Positions 1 through 12,229 of a DNA stretch of 64,000 bases are shown piece after piece. Position 1 is the stretch's first letter. Each line of letters starts with the position of its first letter. Under the pieces are notes generated by a model. It was not told where the DNA came from, ran no database searches, and worked only from the letters and a program-made list of their open reading frames with translations. The translations under genes were made by a program, and so were the position numbers. The stretch is from Craspedostauros australis (taxonomy: Eukaryota; Bacillariophyta; Bacillariophyceae; Mastogloiales; Achnanthaceae), in contig JAMXDE010000012.1 in NCBI GenBank assembly GCA_026770025.1, forward strand, positions 1,674,001 to 1,738,000, given 5' to 3'.

Positions 1-550
1 GCTTGACACGTTTGGCTTTCTTGGCCGATTTGGTGCGTTTGGCGTCGGATTCTCGCAGCTGGGCATCGGCATCTGCGTTGGATCCATCTGCATCTGCTAT
101 TGTGCCCGCGTCTGGTTTCGATTGAGCATCCACCTCCTTCCTGCGCTTCGTTCGCTTCGTCTTCTTGGAAGCAGGATCTTGCGCGCCGTCTGCTGCTTCG
201 GATGGCTTCCTGGTCGAAGCTGACTTGGACTTTGCCGACTTCGTGTCATCCGTGGTTGCCGCCTTCGTGGCTCTTCGTTTTCTCTTCTTTCGGCTGGGTG
301 ACGTCGGCGATGACGGCGCAGATGAGGATGCCAAGTCGTCCGCAGTCGGAGACTCGGCAGGTACATCGTGCACACCGAAGACCTTGTGATTGGCGGTCGC
401 GAAGCTCGATGTGCCAGTCCCCGGTCTGATGGGCGGAGGCGTGGAGCTCTTCGCCAAGGCCAGGAACGTGCAAGGGCCATCACGGCGCAGCTGGCACTCG
501 CTCAACAGCAGCATCAGCGCCCATCTGGATATCGTCCTCTTCATCGTCAT
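1..550 (-). CDS. Basic Lys/Ala/Ser-rich protein, 5' part, runs off the left edge
   Basis: Reading the minus strand from an ATG at 550 (context TCCACCATG) gives 183 open codons to the window edge with no stop. The N-terminus is MTMKRTISRWALMLLLSECQ: a basic stretch, then a short hydrophobic run that could be a signal peptide or anchor. A Thr/Ser/Pro region follows. From about residue 90 on the chain is dominated by Lys, Arg, Ala, Ser and Asp with repeated basic clusters (SRKKRKRRATK, SKKTKRTKRRKE, AKRTKSAKKAKRVK), as in chromatin-associated or nucleolar disordered tails. The bias toward Lys/Ala/Asp codons with no stop in 183 codons supports real coding. The hydrophobic start and the nuclear-like tail do not fit together easily, so the first ATG or an unseen intron could be wrong. 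No family recognised. Confidence 0.6.
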   Translation of the reverse strand, partial: MTMKRTISRWALMLLLSECQLRRDGPCTFLALAKSSTPPPIRPGTGTSSFATANHKVFGVHDVPAESPTADDLASSSAPSSPTSPSRKKRKRRATKAATTDDTKSAKSKSASTRKPSEAADGAQDPASKKTKRTKRRKEVDAQSKPDAGTIADADGSNADADAQLRESDAKRTKSAKKAKRVK

Positions 551-3235
551 GGTGGACAAGGCGGGATGCTGATGCGTTGGAGTTCTCTCTCTCTCTCTCT
601 CTATTGATACTCGTGGAGTAGCGAATCTGAAGTGGTGTGGCGTGAGTGTTGCTCCAGGACGCAATGATAATCCAACGGTCAAGCGGCAAGCATTCGGATC
701 TTCCCTGATGTCTGTTGGTGTTGGTGATACAAGGATGAGTAAGATGAGAGCTTGCGAGTACGATTGGGGTCTGGCATCTGAACGGTGGCTCCGTCCATCC
801 AACCGACGCACCGTTCGATCATCAATCCGCCGCATCCAAAGCCAACAACTACATCTTGTTTGTCGTTTGGTTGGCACGAATCTGACAAGTGGAGGTCCGT
901 TGAAGAATCCTTCAGTCTGCCCTGCGACCGCACAGTAAAGGTATCTTTTTCGTGACAGCGACAACATCCTCGTAGAAAGAGGAATGCAATCTAGAGAGAC
1001 TGATGGAGGTGATAGCAACATCACCGAAGGAGGATCTTCGCATCATCACCAAATGCGCGAAACATGAGATGTGCAACCGTGTTCATGGCAACGGCAATGG
1101 CATTGGAAAGGAAAGAGGCTTGTATCTTGCGTTTCTTCGTTCTATGGTGTATTCTGATGGCGATTGTCACGGAGCAACGGGATCAGCCGTGGTTGCGGAA
1201 CCCTGCACAGAGAAAGGATCAACTCCAAAGAGCATGCAGTCTATGTGATGTGTCGGAACCGTGGATGGAGTCCTGGTCGAGTGAGGATGCGGTGGGTGAA
1301 CAGAAGACCGATTTCGCATCATCGCACCACATCACATCACATCAAATGATGCATGCAGCAGTGCATCGCACAACGATCGTATCACTACACTCCTCCGTCT
1401 CGCGACCCTTGCTCTTCGCCCTTCCACCCTCCACAGCTTCATTTTCGTTTTTACACATCAGCCTCAAACCCGTTCTTGACCGGCACATCCACCATAACTC
1501 ATGCCCCTTCGCAGTGGTTGAACAGAACAGTCTCCACGCCGTATCCACTATACCCCGTATCCACTATACTCCACTTGGGCTGTCCTCGGATTTGCACTGC
1601 TTTCGGAGCTTGGCTCAAATTGAGCACAGAGAGTCAGAAAAAACGGGATCGTGGTCAAGTTCGAACAAAGGGACGTCCTCGCGACAGCCGCATGCTGATT
1701 GAGTGGCATAGTACGTCGAATGTAAACTCAATACGAATGCAAATGTCATTGCCATTCATGGTACAGACACCCACGAGCTACTCTGAGGACATTGCACGCG
1801 GCACTCTCGGATCTCATTGAACCAAACGAAAGAACGATGACAAGCTCAATTGCTCTTCCCCTTGTCTTCCGGAAGAGCAGAAGCCCAAACGAATCCGGCC
1901 TCGAGAATAACAAGACCAAACTTGTTGGCAGGGCCACGTACAACCATGCAAGGGCACGATCAATTATGTGTAAGCAGAGTACGATACTCTGTTTCATGTT
2001 TATCAACCACGCCTCCTTCTTCGAGATCGTCCAACTTATGTGATCCATGTTGCGATTGCACAAGACCGCATGGATTGCCGCCAGCATTGCAATTCGCATC
2101 ATAGAATAGGAGCCAAAAGGTGTGGGCGGTACATACGTGTTTCCGACCAGTCGTCGTCTTGGCTCGGTGTCTGCCCCGTGCCGCTGATGGCTCAAGCTGA
2201 GTCGCTCAACCTTCTCCCACCACGGAGGGTATTGCGCACATTCTTGGCACTTCCCCCAAACAAAAAACGCCATAGATGGACGTTGGACAACTGCTCGTGC
2301 TTGACATGTGCAATGTTGATGATATCAAAGTAGGCAGGTATATTGGACATCAGTAGGTGCGGAGCAGAGCAGTGGAATAGATCGTATACTATGAATCTAT
2401 TCTACTAGATAGCTGCTTTGTCTCTGCCAATGTTGACGAAGATGTTGCCATGACGTGATTTCCGAGACGCTGAACAAATGCAACCGAATGGTAGAGCACC
2501 ACGAACGATGGTGAACGCGTCGAGGTGCGATCTACACGGTTCCTGCACAGCTGGTGTATTTTCTGCGCAGTTTTCTCACCAATCAGTCGTGGAAAGAATG
2601 AGCATAAGTTTAGCCGTGATATAAGTATGGATAGCGTATGCGACACATGGTGAGACAGCGTCGTATAACGTCAATAACGCAACGAATCGATAGGCTACAG
2701 CGCGCTGGCTATCGCGGAGACATTCGTACCCGGGTGTCTGTGCAACACCTTTTGGTCCAAAAACCAAAGACGCGCCGAAACAAGAAGGAAAACTCTGCGC
2801 TTTTCTTTGTTGTCGTGAACGTTTTCGCCTTGTTCCCGTGCGTGTCGCGTGTGGCGATTCCGGTTTTGGCTGGGAGAGGCCAATCACGAGCACGAAGGGT
2901 GGTGGAGCCATCTCTGTGGTGTTTTTTGACACGACACACGACGACCAAGAAAACAGAGAGACAGACAACAGTCCGGGCAATGTGTGACGAATTGCTCTCT
3001 GTGGAGCTGCTGCGGAACCACACAGCGCCACCATCTTCAACACACACCCCCAAGAGGACACACAGCATCAACGAAACCTGCGACCCCAACAGAACTACAG
3101 AACTACAGAGAGAGAAGTGAGAAGACTCATCAAACCAACAAAGGTGAAGGCGCAAGAGCGTAATCGTATTGGTACGAGCTATGCCACCGGGCGTACGCAT
3201 AAACGCATTGACAGCGGCCTGGAATCCAAAGGGGG

Positions 3236-3350
3236 AACAACAGCGACAACAACAGCAACAACAGCAACAACAGCAACAACTCAAACAAGATAAACAATAA
3301 GAGCGATCACAACAACGACAACAAGAGCAACGACGACAACAACAAGGTTC
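3236..3350. repeat. CAA/CAG-type trinucleotide-rich tract
   Basis: Imperfect CAACAG and CAACAA units cover about 115 bp. On the opposite strand this creates a spurious poly-Cys reading frame. Confidence 0.8.
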
Positions 3351-3410
3351 GCGTTCCTCTCCTTGATGATCACAACGATTCCGCACATACCACAGTTAAA
3401 TTGTTCATAT

Positions 3411-3464
3411 CGCAGCACATCGCAGCACACCACAGCACACCGCAGCACACCGCAGCACACCGCA
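3411..3464. repeat. 10-bp tandem repeat (about five copies)
   Basis: Tandem units close to CGCAGCACAC, with single-base changes between copies, run from 3411 to about 3464. Confidence 0.85.
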
Positions 3465-3674
3465 TGCCTCCGAGTCTTCATCTCCTGCAAAGGTACCCCT
3501 CCGACCTATTATACTTGTACCATCATATCATTGTACCACCATTGTAGGGCGACGCAGGCAGCACCGCAGAACACCTATCATAGAATACGTTTCAATGGAG
3601 AGCGGGAAACCGCGGCGGATCAGCATACAAAAATAGGATCTGCGGAACAACGACTCATCACCGAAACCTGATAA

Positions 3675-3679
3675 TCTCT

Positions 3680-3719
<40 letters not shown>
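3675..3719. repeat. GA microsatellite with short CT arm
   Basis: CTCTCC at 3675 is followed by about nineteen AG dinucleotides to 3719. The CT arm can pair with the start of the GA run. Confidence 0.9.
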
Positions 3720-3722
<3 letters not shown>

Positions 3723-3863
3723 GCACACACGATCAACAACGCGCAAGCAGCCAGTTGTCGCACCCAAGATTTAGCGGAACAGAGCTCAGGCGCACTTGCA
3801 CCACACTCTTGTTGTCAAGCCGCGGGCTGGTCCATTCCTTCCACTACAACCCGAACCAACCAA

Positions 3864-3945
3864 CAAGGACACAACAACAACACAACAACAACACAACAAC
3901 AACACAGAACAACACAACACAGAACAACACAACACAGAACAAGGA
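3864..3945. repeat. ACA/ACAACA-rich tract
   Basis: About 80 bp of ACAAC, ACAACA and AACACAG units, likely in the 5' leader of the gene starting at 4335. Confidence 0.75.
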
Positions 3946-4230
3946 CAACTGTGAACAAAAAACACTCGCGAAACAGGACTGGCAAGATCGTGGAAAGCGC
4001 TTCCAAGTCAACCAGCCAACCAGCCAAACACCCAAACAACCAGCCAGCGAGTCAACGGACAAGGCGTTGACGCAAGTGTTGACGCATCCCACTCCATTGC
4101 CTCCACCACTTTCGTTCTCTCCACTTCAACGCACTTCACTTCAAGTCAATTGCATCGCATTGCATTGGATCGAGACCGGATCCGTGAGGGTTGAACAGAG
4201 GAGTCATTGAGACCGTACCATCCTCCGCAA

Positions 4231-4265
4231 GCATCAGCAGCATCAGCAGCATCAGCAGCAACAGA
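4231..4265 (+). repeat. CATCAGCAG tandem repeat before the VPS9 gene start
   Basis: Three to four copies of a 9-bp CATCAGCAG unit lie 70-105 bp upstream of the start codon at 4335. Confidence 0.8.
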
Positions 4266-4334
4266 ACCCTGTGAGAAGCTCACCAGCCCCATCGACGCAG
4301 GCACAAACAAAACCACAAACGACGGATCGAGGAC

Positions 4335-7300
4335 ATGATGTCCACGATCACCAGCACTCCCCCTCCGCAGCAACGGAAGGAGGAGGAGATGATCCACGAC
4401 ATCCTGCTCACGGATCTCGATCGTGAGCCGACGATGGAGTTCACGTTGCCATCCCACTCCTCATCCGCGTCTCCAACAATCTCTGATAATGGCAATGACA
4501 ACGACAATGATGACGACAATGACAACGATGACAACGAGCATGACAAGCAAAAGAGCAATGAGAAAGGAGAGACGAGCACACACTCCACAACGATACCAGA
4601 GTCAACAGCGGAGCAAACCGGCATGCCCACAGCCAACGATGATGCTCCAAGTCCTATCCCCGCCACGGCATCGGCCGACACAAACCAGGAGGAGGAAAGC
4701 ACGGACACCGTCTCGATCTCCAGCCACGCGGAACGATCCTCCCCGCAAGCGCAGCAGGAGGCGGCAGCAACGGACAACGTGGACGACACCAGCGACACTC
4801 AAGCGGATGCACCGTCCGTCGCGGCAGGAGGCCCCGCACCCGAAATACTCTCGCCAGTTCACTACTCCTATGGGGATGACGACTACGATGACGACGACGA
4901 CAGCGATGTTGCAGATTCTGCCACGCCGGTGTCGCTCAACGCTCTCTCCACGACAGACGATCTGGAAATGGAAGGCATCCACCTGCTCAAGCAGATCTTC
5001 CCAGACGAATCCACGGAGTCATTGCGACGCATGCACCAGAGCCGGGTTGGCCAGAATCAGAATCAGCCTAATTCTACGCAACTGCCGTTTCCCTCGCACG
5101 CTAGTCCGGCCCAACATCCTGGTCAGCATCAAGACCACCCATCCGACGCCGACCTCCAACATCAGCAATGGTTGCTGCAGTCGCAAGGCCCCAATCAGGC
5201 ACAGCGCAATCCGACGGACCAACGAAACCAGGCCCACCTCGAAAGGGAGTTACAGGCATACGAAAGACAGCGTCTGGAGCTCCTCGAGCAACAGGCAAGG
5301 CGCCGCAACGAGATGGACAGGTGGAGGCGAGCACAACTACAGCAACAGCAACAACAACCCGGTGCGCGAACTCCACCGCAGATATCGTCGCACATGCGCT
5401 CCATGCAGCAATTGTCTCCCTACGGCAACATGTCCACCGTCAGCGATACGCAGTTCGGCCTTCCGCAAAGCGCGCCAATTCTAAACCCTAGCACCAGCAT
5501 GTCATCGATGCCCGCGGCTCCGCAAACGATGGGTTTGGAGGAACGGCATCGCCAGCAGCTGGAGGAGCTCAAGAGGCAGCAGGAGCTGGATTTGCAGGAA
5601 CGCCACCGACGGCAGCTCGAAGAGCTGCAGAGAAAACAGCAGGAGGAACTACACCTCTACATGCAGAAACAGCAGCAGGAAATGCAAAGCGCGCAGGGGG
5701 GAAGCATCCAATCCAGTCTCGGTGAACATGCTTCCGTGCACTCGCAAACGGCTCAGCATGCGTCTGTCCTTCAGCAGCAATTGGGCCAACCACGAGAAAG
5801 CCCACACGGCGGTCTCCACCCAGACGCGATGATGGCAACGGAACCGAATGTCTGGGATGCCGGGCCCGAACTCCAGGATGATAACCAAGACTACCCCGAA
5901 ACCATGCAACAACACGCACCAAGCGAGCACCACCACCAGCAACATCAAAGGCATCCGCAAAACAAGCCATCTCTCCAATGGCAACACGAAGCAAGCAACC
6001 GTCCATTTCACCAATCGGAGGATCTGCGAAACTTGGGATCGCAACACAGCAGCAGCAGCCGTGGACGTCGCCGAGTCGTGCAGATTCACCAGCCCCAACA
6101 AAGACAGCACAACGGCACGGGAATGGAGCGACATGCCAATGATGGAATTGCGGACTCGCGCAGGGAAATGATTGAGCGGCGCAAATCACGATCCCAGCCT
6201 CACCTTGTCAACAGCATTGAGGAGGCCGCCAAGGCGCTTGCTGGATTCGATATAGATTCGGAAGATGAGGACCAGCCCCAGCAGCAGCATGTTCCAAGTG
6301 GCGACTCCTCTGCATCTCGGATCAACAATTTGAACCAGCGCTCGCAGGCCGGCCATCGCGATTCCGTGGACGGGTCAAACCACAACGACCACCGGCAACC
6401 GCTGACGACGGCGACACCCGCACACGAAGCACCGACGGTTTTACCAACATCACTTGGCATGCCAATCAGCTTGGGTCGCAGTCAATCGCGATCCATCGAG
6501 CAATCGAAGCACGATCTTCTGGATGATCCTGACGAAGAGGAGCTGCTGCATGCTCAGATGGGCGGCGACCCCAACCTGCAAGCCGCGTTGCCTTCGGGAT
6601 TGCAGCGCAATCCATCGCAGAGCATCCAGCAAACCAAACACGACCTTCTCGATGATGGTCCCGACGACGACGGCGACGAACAAATGCACGCACACATGAA
6701 TATGGGTCAGAATCAGACGACGCCCTTCGGCTTGCAACGCAACCAATCACAATCTGCCACTCAACGACAACAGCAGCCGGGGACGCAGTCGAAACACGAT
6801 CTGCTCGACGATCCAGACGAAGAGGAGCAGCTGCATGCCCACATGCAGATGCAGATGCCAACGATATCTGGGGCTGGACGTGTTGCTGGGCCACACAATC
6901 TACTGCAGCACGTTCAACCTCTGCCAAGCCAAACGGCCACGCGCGATCTTCTCGACGATCCAACCGAAGAGGAGGAAGTCCATGCCCGGCTCATGGCAAT
7001 GCCAGCCAATGGCGCGTCTCAGCAAATGCTGGGCCAGCACGCGCATGGATCGACTGGAGGACGGTCACTGCAGCACACAGCACATGACGACGGATCAAGC
7101 AGCCGAATGAATCCTTCCATCGCCGAGCATGGTGAATTCAACATGTTCGATGGACCTCCTCAGGGCAATGGCAACGCTCCTCCCCAAAGTCAGATGATGG
7201 AAGGATTCAAGAGCTCCGAGCATGATCGCTCTTCCTCCCAGTCACAACTCAATGACAGCACGCATAGACAGGGCAGCACAGATTCGTCAAGGCTGGCCAA

Positions 7301-10300
7301 TATGCTGCGACAGGAGGAAGAGGCGCAGCATGCCAAGGTTCCCAATTTGCAAGAGCTGCTTGGTGGCGATGCCGCCCTCCTGGAACCAAACTCCCTTCAT
7401 GAACCAACTCCATCCTCCGATGTGTGGCAAAAGCAACAAGAAACGCCGAGCGAAACCGTGTTGCAGCAACGGCAATCGAGAAATCACCGTCGATCAGCTC
7501 GCCCTCGACGACAGTCGAAGTATCCAATGCAATTAGAACCGGCATTGGTGCAGGCCTTGGATGAGATCGTACCTGAGAACGAGGAACCGGAGCAATCGCA
7601 ACCGCAAACTCATCAGCAACAACAGCAGCAGCAACAACAACAACAACAACAACAGAATAATCAACAGCAGCAGCAACCGCCGCCGCAACCGCAACCGCAA
7701 CCGCAGCAATCAACTCCACAGGGAGAAACACAGACAGCTCCAGATTTGACCGACACTCATGATTACGGCAGCACAGACTGGGACTACGATGACAACAATG
7801 ACTTCAATTTTTCAGGGCCCAAGCCATCCTCATCCTTGGGACTCTACCTGTACAATGAACTGCGGAAGGCCCAGAAGAAACGTCGGCAGAGACCTGTGCA
7901 ATGGCAGCGGCCAGACATCGGCGATGATTTCTTGCGTCTCCCGATGAGTGTTGCATTCCAGCGTTACAATTCCTACACCGACTCCATGAGATGGGAGCTG
8001 GTCCAGGACTTGGAGGACCAGGCGCTGGAACAGCACAAGAACGTGTCGCTGCACTACAAGGTCGACCCGTGCAGCCCATCGGATTTTTACACCGTCGTGC
8101 TCATTCGAGATCCAAGGATCGGGCTGGGCATGACACTGAGCGAGTATGCGAACCGCATTTTGGTGCACTCAATCGCACAGGAGCAACCGGGGCTCGGCAC
8201 CGGTCCTGCGCACAAGGCCGGGGTCATCCCCGACGACTACGTTATTGGTATCAACGGAATTGCGTTCGATGCATCGATCATTCCGTATGCCGATTCCACT
8301 GTTTTGCGCCACGCGGTTCAGGCCATCCAAAACTCTCCGGACCCGCTCGTCGTGCATCTGCAGCGTCATCACCATGCCCCTCCTCAGATACAACCACCCA
8401 CACCGGCCTCCCAAGGCATGTCACAGCCATGGGGCCAAGCGCAAAACAGAAACAATGCTGGTCAGAACAATGCGAGTGGCTTCGGCCAGCAAGCTCAACA
8501 ACGGGAAAGGTCGCCACCAAGAGACCCTCGTCGGTTTTCTCGCGTCTCAATCACCACCCTGGAAACATTGCCCCCGTCGCTTCCACCCATCGTGGATGTG
8601 AAGAATATTCGGAGGAACGAGTCCCTGCTTGACACAACCAACGAGAGCGTTGCATCTGACACCAGCAGTATCACCAATCCACCAGACGAGCTCGCCGTTT
8701 CCCAGGCCTCTCACAGAGTCCGGCATGGTGGAGTTGTTGGCAGGCCAGTTCCGGAGCAGCAGCAGGCACAGAGCAACACTGGTTACAGTAACAACGTGGG
8801 GTTGCAACCACCACAAAGTGCGTCCGGCTTCAACTTCAGTAGCGGAGACAACGTCGGCAGAACCGGAAATGCAGGCGGAGGACGGAGGACCTCCGTGAAC
8901 AGCAGCCACCGTCCTGTCGGAATCCTCCGCCGAAGTAGCTACGGTCGTCCACCAATTGCTCAGAACGTGAACTTGGCGCTCAAGGAATTGGAGCTTATGG
9001 CTGGTGTCGACGATGACGATGACGACGACGAGGAGGAGTTGAACAAAATCATCGACGGTCCGAGCAGTCAGAACAGCAACAACCGCGGCGCCGCGAACTT
9101 CAACGCGACCCATTTACAATCACACTCACAGATGCAACCACATGGATCAGCGACGAACCAAGTGCCGAAGAAGAGAATGCGAATTCACCCATTCGCCAAG
9201 GCACTGTCGAAACGTGAGTTGCTAGAGAGCACCGAGGAGGAGTTGGCCATCACACAATCCTTGGAGGACCTCACAGAACGCACTCGGCAATGGGAAGCAA
9301 ATTCGACGCTTCGAATCCATCAGAACGATCACTACATCATCCCTCAGTTCGCCGCTGAGAACCTGCCTCTCGAGCTGTCTTTTCTCTTCGGTTCTGACGA
9401 CGCCCCCGATGGTGGTGCTGTCAATCGCTCGTTCGGACCATCGACCCCAACGTATCCAATGGATTCTCCTTTGATTCCGAAGGAGTTCCTGCACATGCTG
9501 TACGGTGATGACTACAAGGCCGAGGGCGATCTCGATGGGAATGGAGCAGGTGGTCAGATGGGGTCTTTCGGCGACGCGGCACAGTCCAACTCGGGGCTCT
9601 TCGGCTATTCTGGTCAATCCGGAAATCAGGGCGCGGCGGACGGCATGAACCCTTGGATGACATCATCTGGTCCCACGCCAGAGTATTTCATCCCCCTCAT
9701 GGGAATTCGAAAGGCGTTGTGTGCGCGAATCGTCAACAAAAATCCAGAGGGAGATCGTCTTGCCTACACCATATGGTGCTACGACGTTGAGAGCGGTAAA
9801 GAGTGGTACGCGCCGATCCGGTACCTGAGCGACTTCATGGACCTTCGCGAAAACATACTTCCGTTGTGCCCACCAAGCAGCAAGATCGCGCAGATGCCGT
9901 TCCCAAAGAACGGTGGCAGCGGTCTCCTATTCAGCAGGAAGGAGGCCAAGGAGACCGAGGAATCCGAGGAGATCACGCAGGAGAAGATAACCCAACTGGA
10001 GCGCTTCATGCGAGCTCTTTGCTCGCTGATGTACACACACAAGCTGCACCCCGATGTTGGCGATATCACTGCTCGCGTCCAAACCTTCTTGGGGTGCGAA
10101 GCGGCATTCCCTCCCGCACATTCTGTCCAAGGAGGCGCCGTTAACCAGCTTCATGTTGACAAGAAGGGCATGGCACTCCTGAAGCTGGAAAACCCAGATC
10201 ACGACGACACTCAGCTGCAAGTTCGGTTGATGCTGAAACGTAGCATCCAGCGGTACACACATCGCCTATTCCTGGTGGAGTCCATGAGGCGCATAGTGGA

Positions 10301-11435
10301 TCACTTTGTTGACAACATGCGAGCGCGTGGGCCATCGCTTGTTGATGTGGAAGCGTTGGAAGGCGAGGAGAAGGAAGCATTGAGGACGAGGGCGCTCAAG
10401 GAGATGGACCTGATGCAGAGCTATTTGGACCATCTGCAGGAGCTGATCATGGAAGGATGTATGGCAGACTTCGAGTCTATCTCTACGCGAAGGGAGTACC
10501 ACAAGATCGAAGACTGGATCAAGGCGTCAGTCGGAGGGGAAAGGGTTTACTGGGACCGGCTGGTGCGAGAGGCCGTCCGCGAACAAATCGAAATCGAGGT
10601 GTATGTGCCACTTCGCGGCGTCGTTTCACGTCTGTTGGTCAACGGGTGGAAGCAGGAGGATATGGAGGTGTATTTCAAGATGAACCAGCTCCGCAAGCAG
10701 TCGCAGGAGGACTTCCACATCCCACCCACCAAGATGAGTCCATCGAACTGGCAGTCGGTGGCCGAGATCCTTCACCAAGGCGTCGCCCGCAGCACGCTGC
10801 CATGCGCCAAGCTCCGAGCGATCGTGGATGCCGCCAGAGAGATCACTCGTTTGCACCAGGATGAAACATCGGAGAGGAATGCCATGCTGATCAGCAGGCG
10901 CCAAAAGGGAAACGGTGACTCCCCGTCGCTTTCCTCCAGCGAGGCTTTGTTGAGCGCCGATGACTTCATGCCGATCATCATCTTCAGCGTTGTTCGCGCC
11001 GAGATGGAAAGACCGTGCGCGCTCTGTAAGTGAAGGAGTCCAGCGCTTCTCACACTGCTATGTCCTATGCACACGAGTATTGCGTCGTGCGATGTTTGTC
11101 GCAAACATCTGCAAACATCTCGCATTGATCCTGCGGAATTCGCATGTGTTCTGTGGCACCAGCCTCATCAACTCACAAATATTGCTGTACGTATCGTTGC
11201 ACCGTTGCTTCATGACTTTCATCGCCTACCAACAACAACAACAACCCGAATCATTTTCACTGCGATCCCAACAGGCGTCCTACTACGGACACTCTGCGAC
11301 GGCATGAACCGCATTGGCGAAATCGGCTACTTCCTCGCATCGTTTGAAGCGGCTGTCACGCACATCCAGGGGATCGACCTCAGCAACCTCGCACAGGGCG
11401 CAAGAAGCACGGCAGAAAGCACTGGTATCAAGTAG
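4335..11435 (+). CDS. Giant PDZ-PX-VPS9 domain protein, putative Rab5-family GEF
   Basis: Two exons, 4335-11025 and 11275-11435. The donor CTCT/GTAAGT and acceptor CAACAG/GCGTC join in phase to give 2283 residues. The first 1200 residues are disordered and Gln/Asp/His-rich: acidic runs, a Gln tract near residue 1093, and Glu/Arg/Gln helices near 330-450. Four copies of a motif like KHDLLDDPDEEE sit near residues 725, 769, 818 and 869. Residues about 1237-1340 read as a PDZ domain (FYTVVLIRDPRIGLGMTL, VIGINGIAFD). Residues about 1780-1920 read as a PX domain (basic R, then PFPKN). Residues about 2080-2270 form a VPS9 domain with ADDFMPIIIFSVVRAEM. The C-terminal helix (NRIGEIGYFLASFEAAV) is supplied by exon 2, which confirms the splice. 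VPS9 proteins activate Rab5-type GTPases on endosomes, and PX domains bind phosphoinositides. The start is the first ATG of the frame. Confidence 0.88.
7612..7712 (+). repeat. Poly-Gln-coding CAA/CAG tract inside the VPS9 gene
   Basis: Mixed CAA and CAG codons encode a run of about 18 Gln followed by Gln/Pro alternation. Mixed codons suggest selection for the amino acids rather than simple slippage. Confidence 0.85.
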
Positions 11436-11743
11436 ACTACGACATGAGACGGACACTGCTGCTGCAAGCGCACTACACGGACATGCGCATGGACAAGGGC
11501 ATGGTCATGCACATGAATGGTTAAATCAAACGATGCAGCCCATGCGGACGATCTTCACCTTGGTTTCGCACTGAGTGAAAGCGCACGAGGATGAAGAGAG
11601 ATCAAACATAATCTACTCTACTCTAATAGACAACAACACCGTAGATGGGGTGATTGCATCTCTCTGCCTGTAATATCTTTGTGTCATAACATTGCAAGCG
11701 CGGTGCACCAATGCGAGTGCAATACTCTGAGACAGTGCCATGG
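11436..11743. other. 3'-3' spacer between convergent genes
   Basis: Short convergent spacer. It contains CTCTACTCTACTCTAA near 11620, a degenerate pentamer repeat type that recurs elsewhere in the window. No gene seen. Confidence 0.5.
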
Positions 11744-12229
11744 CTATTGTTTCTGTTGCTGTGCCTGATCGCGGCGCACACGTTCACGATTCTGTGCCTG
11801 CACGGCTGGTCCTACGAGGTCTGGGCCGAAGTCTGTTTCCTGCTCCGACTGCTTCTTGAGATGCTCCTTGAATCCCTTGCTGTAGACGTACTCTCCATTC
11901 TTCCAATCCCAATTGGGATCGCGGCCCGCATCCTTCGAGCCGCTATTCATGAAGGCACCGCGCTGCACCTGCGACGGCGTCAGCGCATCGTCGCGGTCCG
12001 TCAAGTTTTGGATGCGCGCCGTCGCGATGTACGGAATGGAGGCCATGCCACCCAACACGGTGAGACAACCCAGCACAACCTTCGCGCTGGACTTGGTCGC
12101 GGAAGCACCGTCGGCGCTCGCTGTATTGAGCTTCGTGGCCGCCTTCGTTGCCCTGGATGTCGGCTTCACGTGTCGCATCAATTCGCGTGCGACTTCCGGC
12201 GGGAGATTCTTCAGAGATTGCGCCAACAT
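11744..12229 (-). CDS. Small conserved-looking one-TM protein, 161 aa
   Basis: The first ATG of the frame is at 12229 (MLAQSLKNLPPEVARELMRH); the frame is open further upstream but has no ATG there. An amphipathic, positively charged N-terminus (residues 1-50) is followed by one hydrophobic segment of about 22 residues (VVLGCLTVLGGMASIPYIAT). A polar tail carries a distinctive block, QRGAFMNSGSKDAGRDPNWD, then ends in Gln/Arg-rich sequence. This layout (presequence-like N-terminus, single anchor, short Asp/Trp-containing block) resembles small inner-membrane proteins of mitochondria, but I cannot name a family. Convergent with the VPS9 gene and divergent from the oxidoreductase gene. Confidence 0.75.
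   Translation of the reverse strand: MLAQSLKNLPPEVARELMRHVKPTSRATKAATKLNTASADGASATKSSAKVVLGCLTVLGGMASIPYIATARIQNLTDRDDALTPSQVQRGAFMNSGSKDAGRDPNWDWKNGEYVYSKGFKEHLKKQSEQETDFGPDLVGPAVQAQNRERVRRDQAQQQKQ

Larger units (their letters stand above)
551..4334. other. Intergenic, repeat-rich 5' flank of two divergent genes
   Basis: No convincing gene in 3.8 kb. The open frames here are short, lack domain-like composition and change frame often. The stretch 3236-4265 holds a run of simple repeats (CAA units, a 10-bp tandem repeat, a long GA tract, ACAACA units, CATCAGCAG units), annotated separately, and probably includes the 5' leader of the gene starting at 4335. Positions 586-602 carry a short CT tract just upstream of the left-edge gene. 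Confidence 0.5.

Noticed and set aside
1064-1702. Plus-strand 212-codon frame in the left spacer
   Set aside because: Mixed composition without domain, splice or repeat support; likely chance.
1746-2273. Minus-strand 175-codon frame
   Set aside because: Hydrophobic patches do not form a regular membrane pattern and no similarity is evident.
2709-3386. Minus-strand 225-codon frame with a long poly-Cys run
   Set aside because: It is the reverse complement of the CAACAG repeat tract; composition comes from the repeat and no domain is visible.
3411-3464. Regular 10-bp repeats as a CRISPR-like array
   Set aside because: Units are contiguous with no spacers, and the window is eukaryotic.
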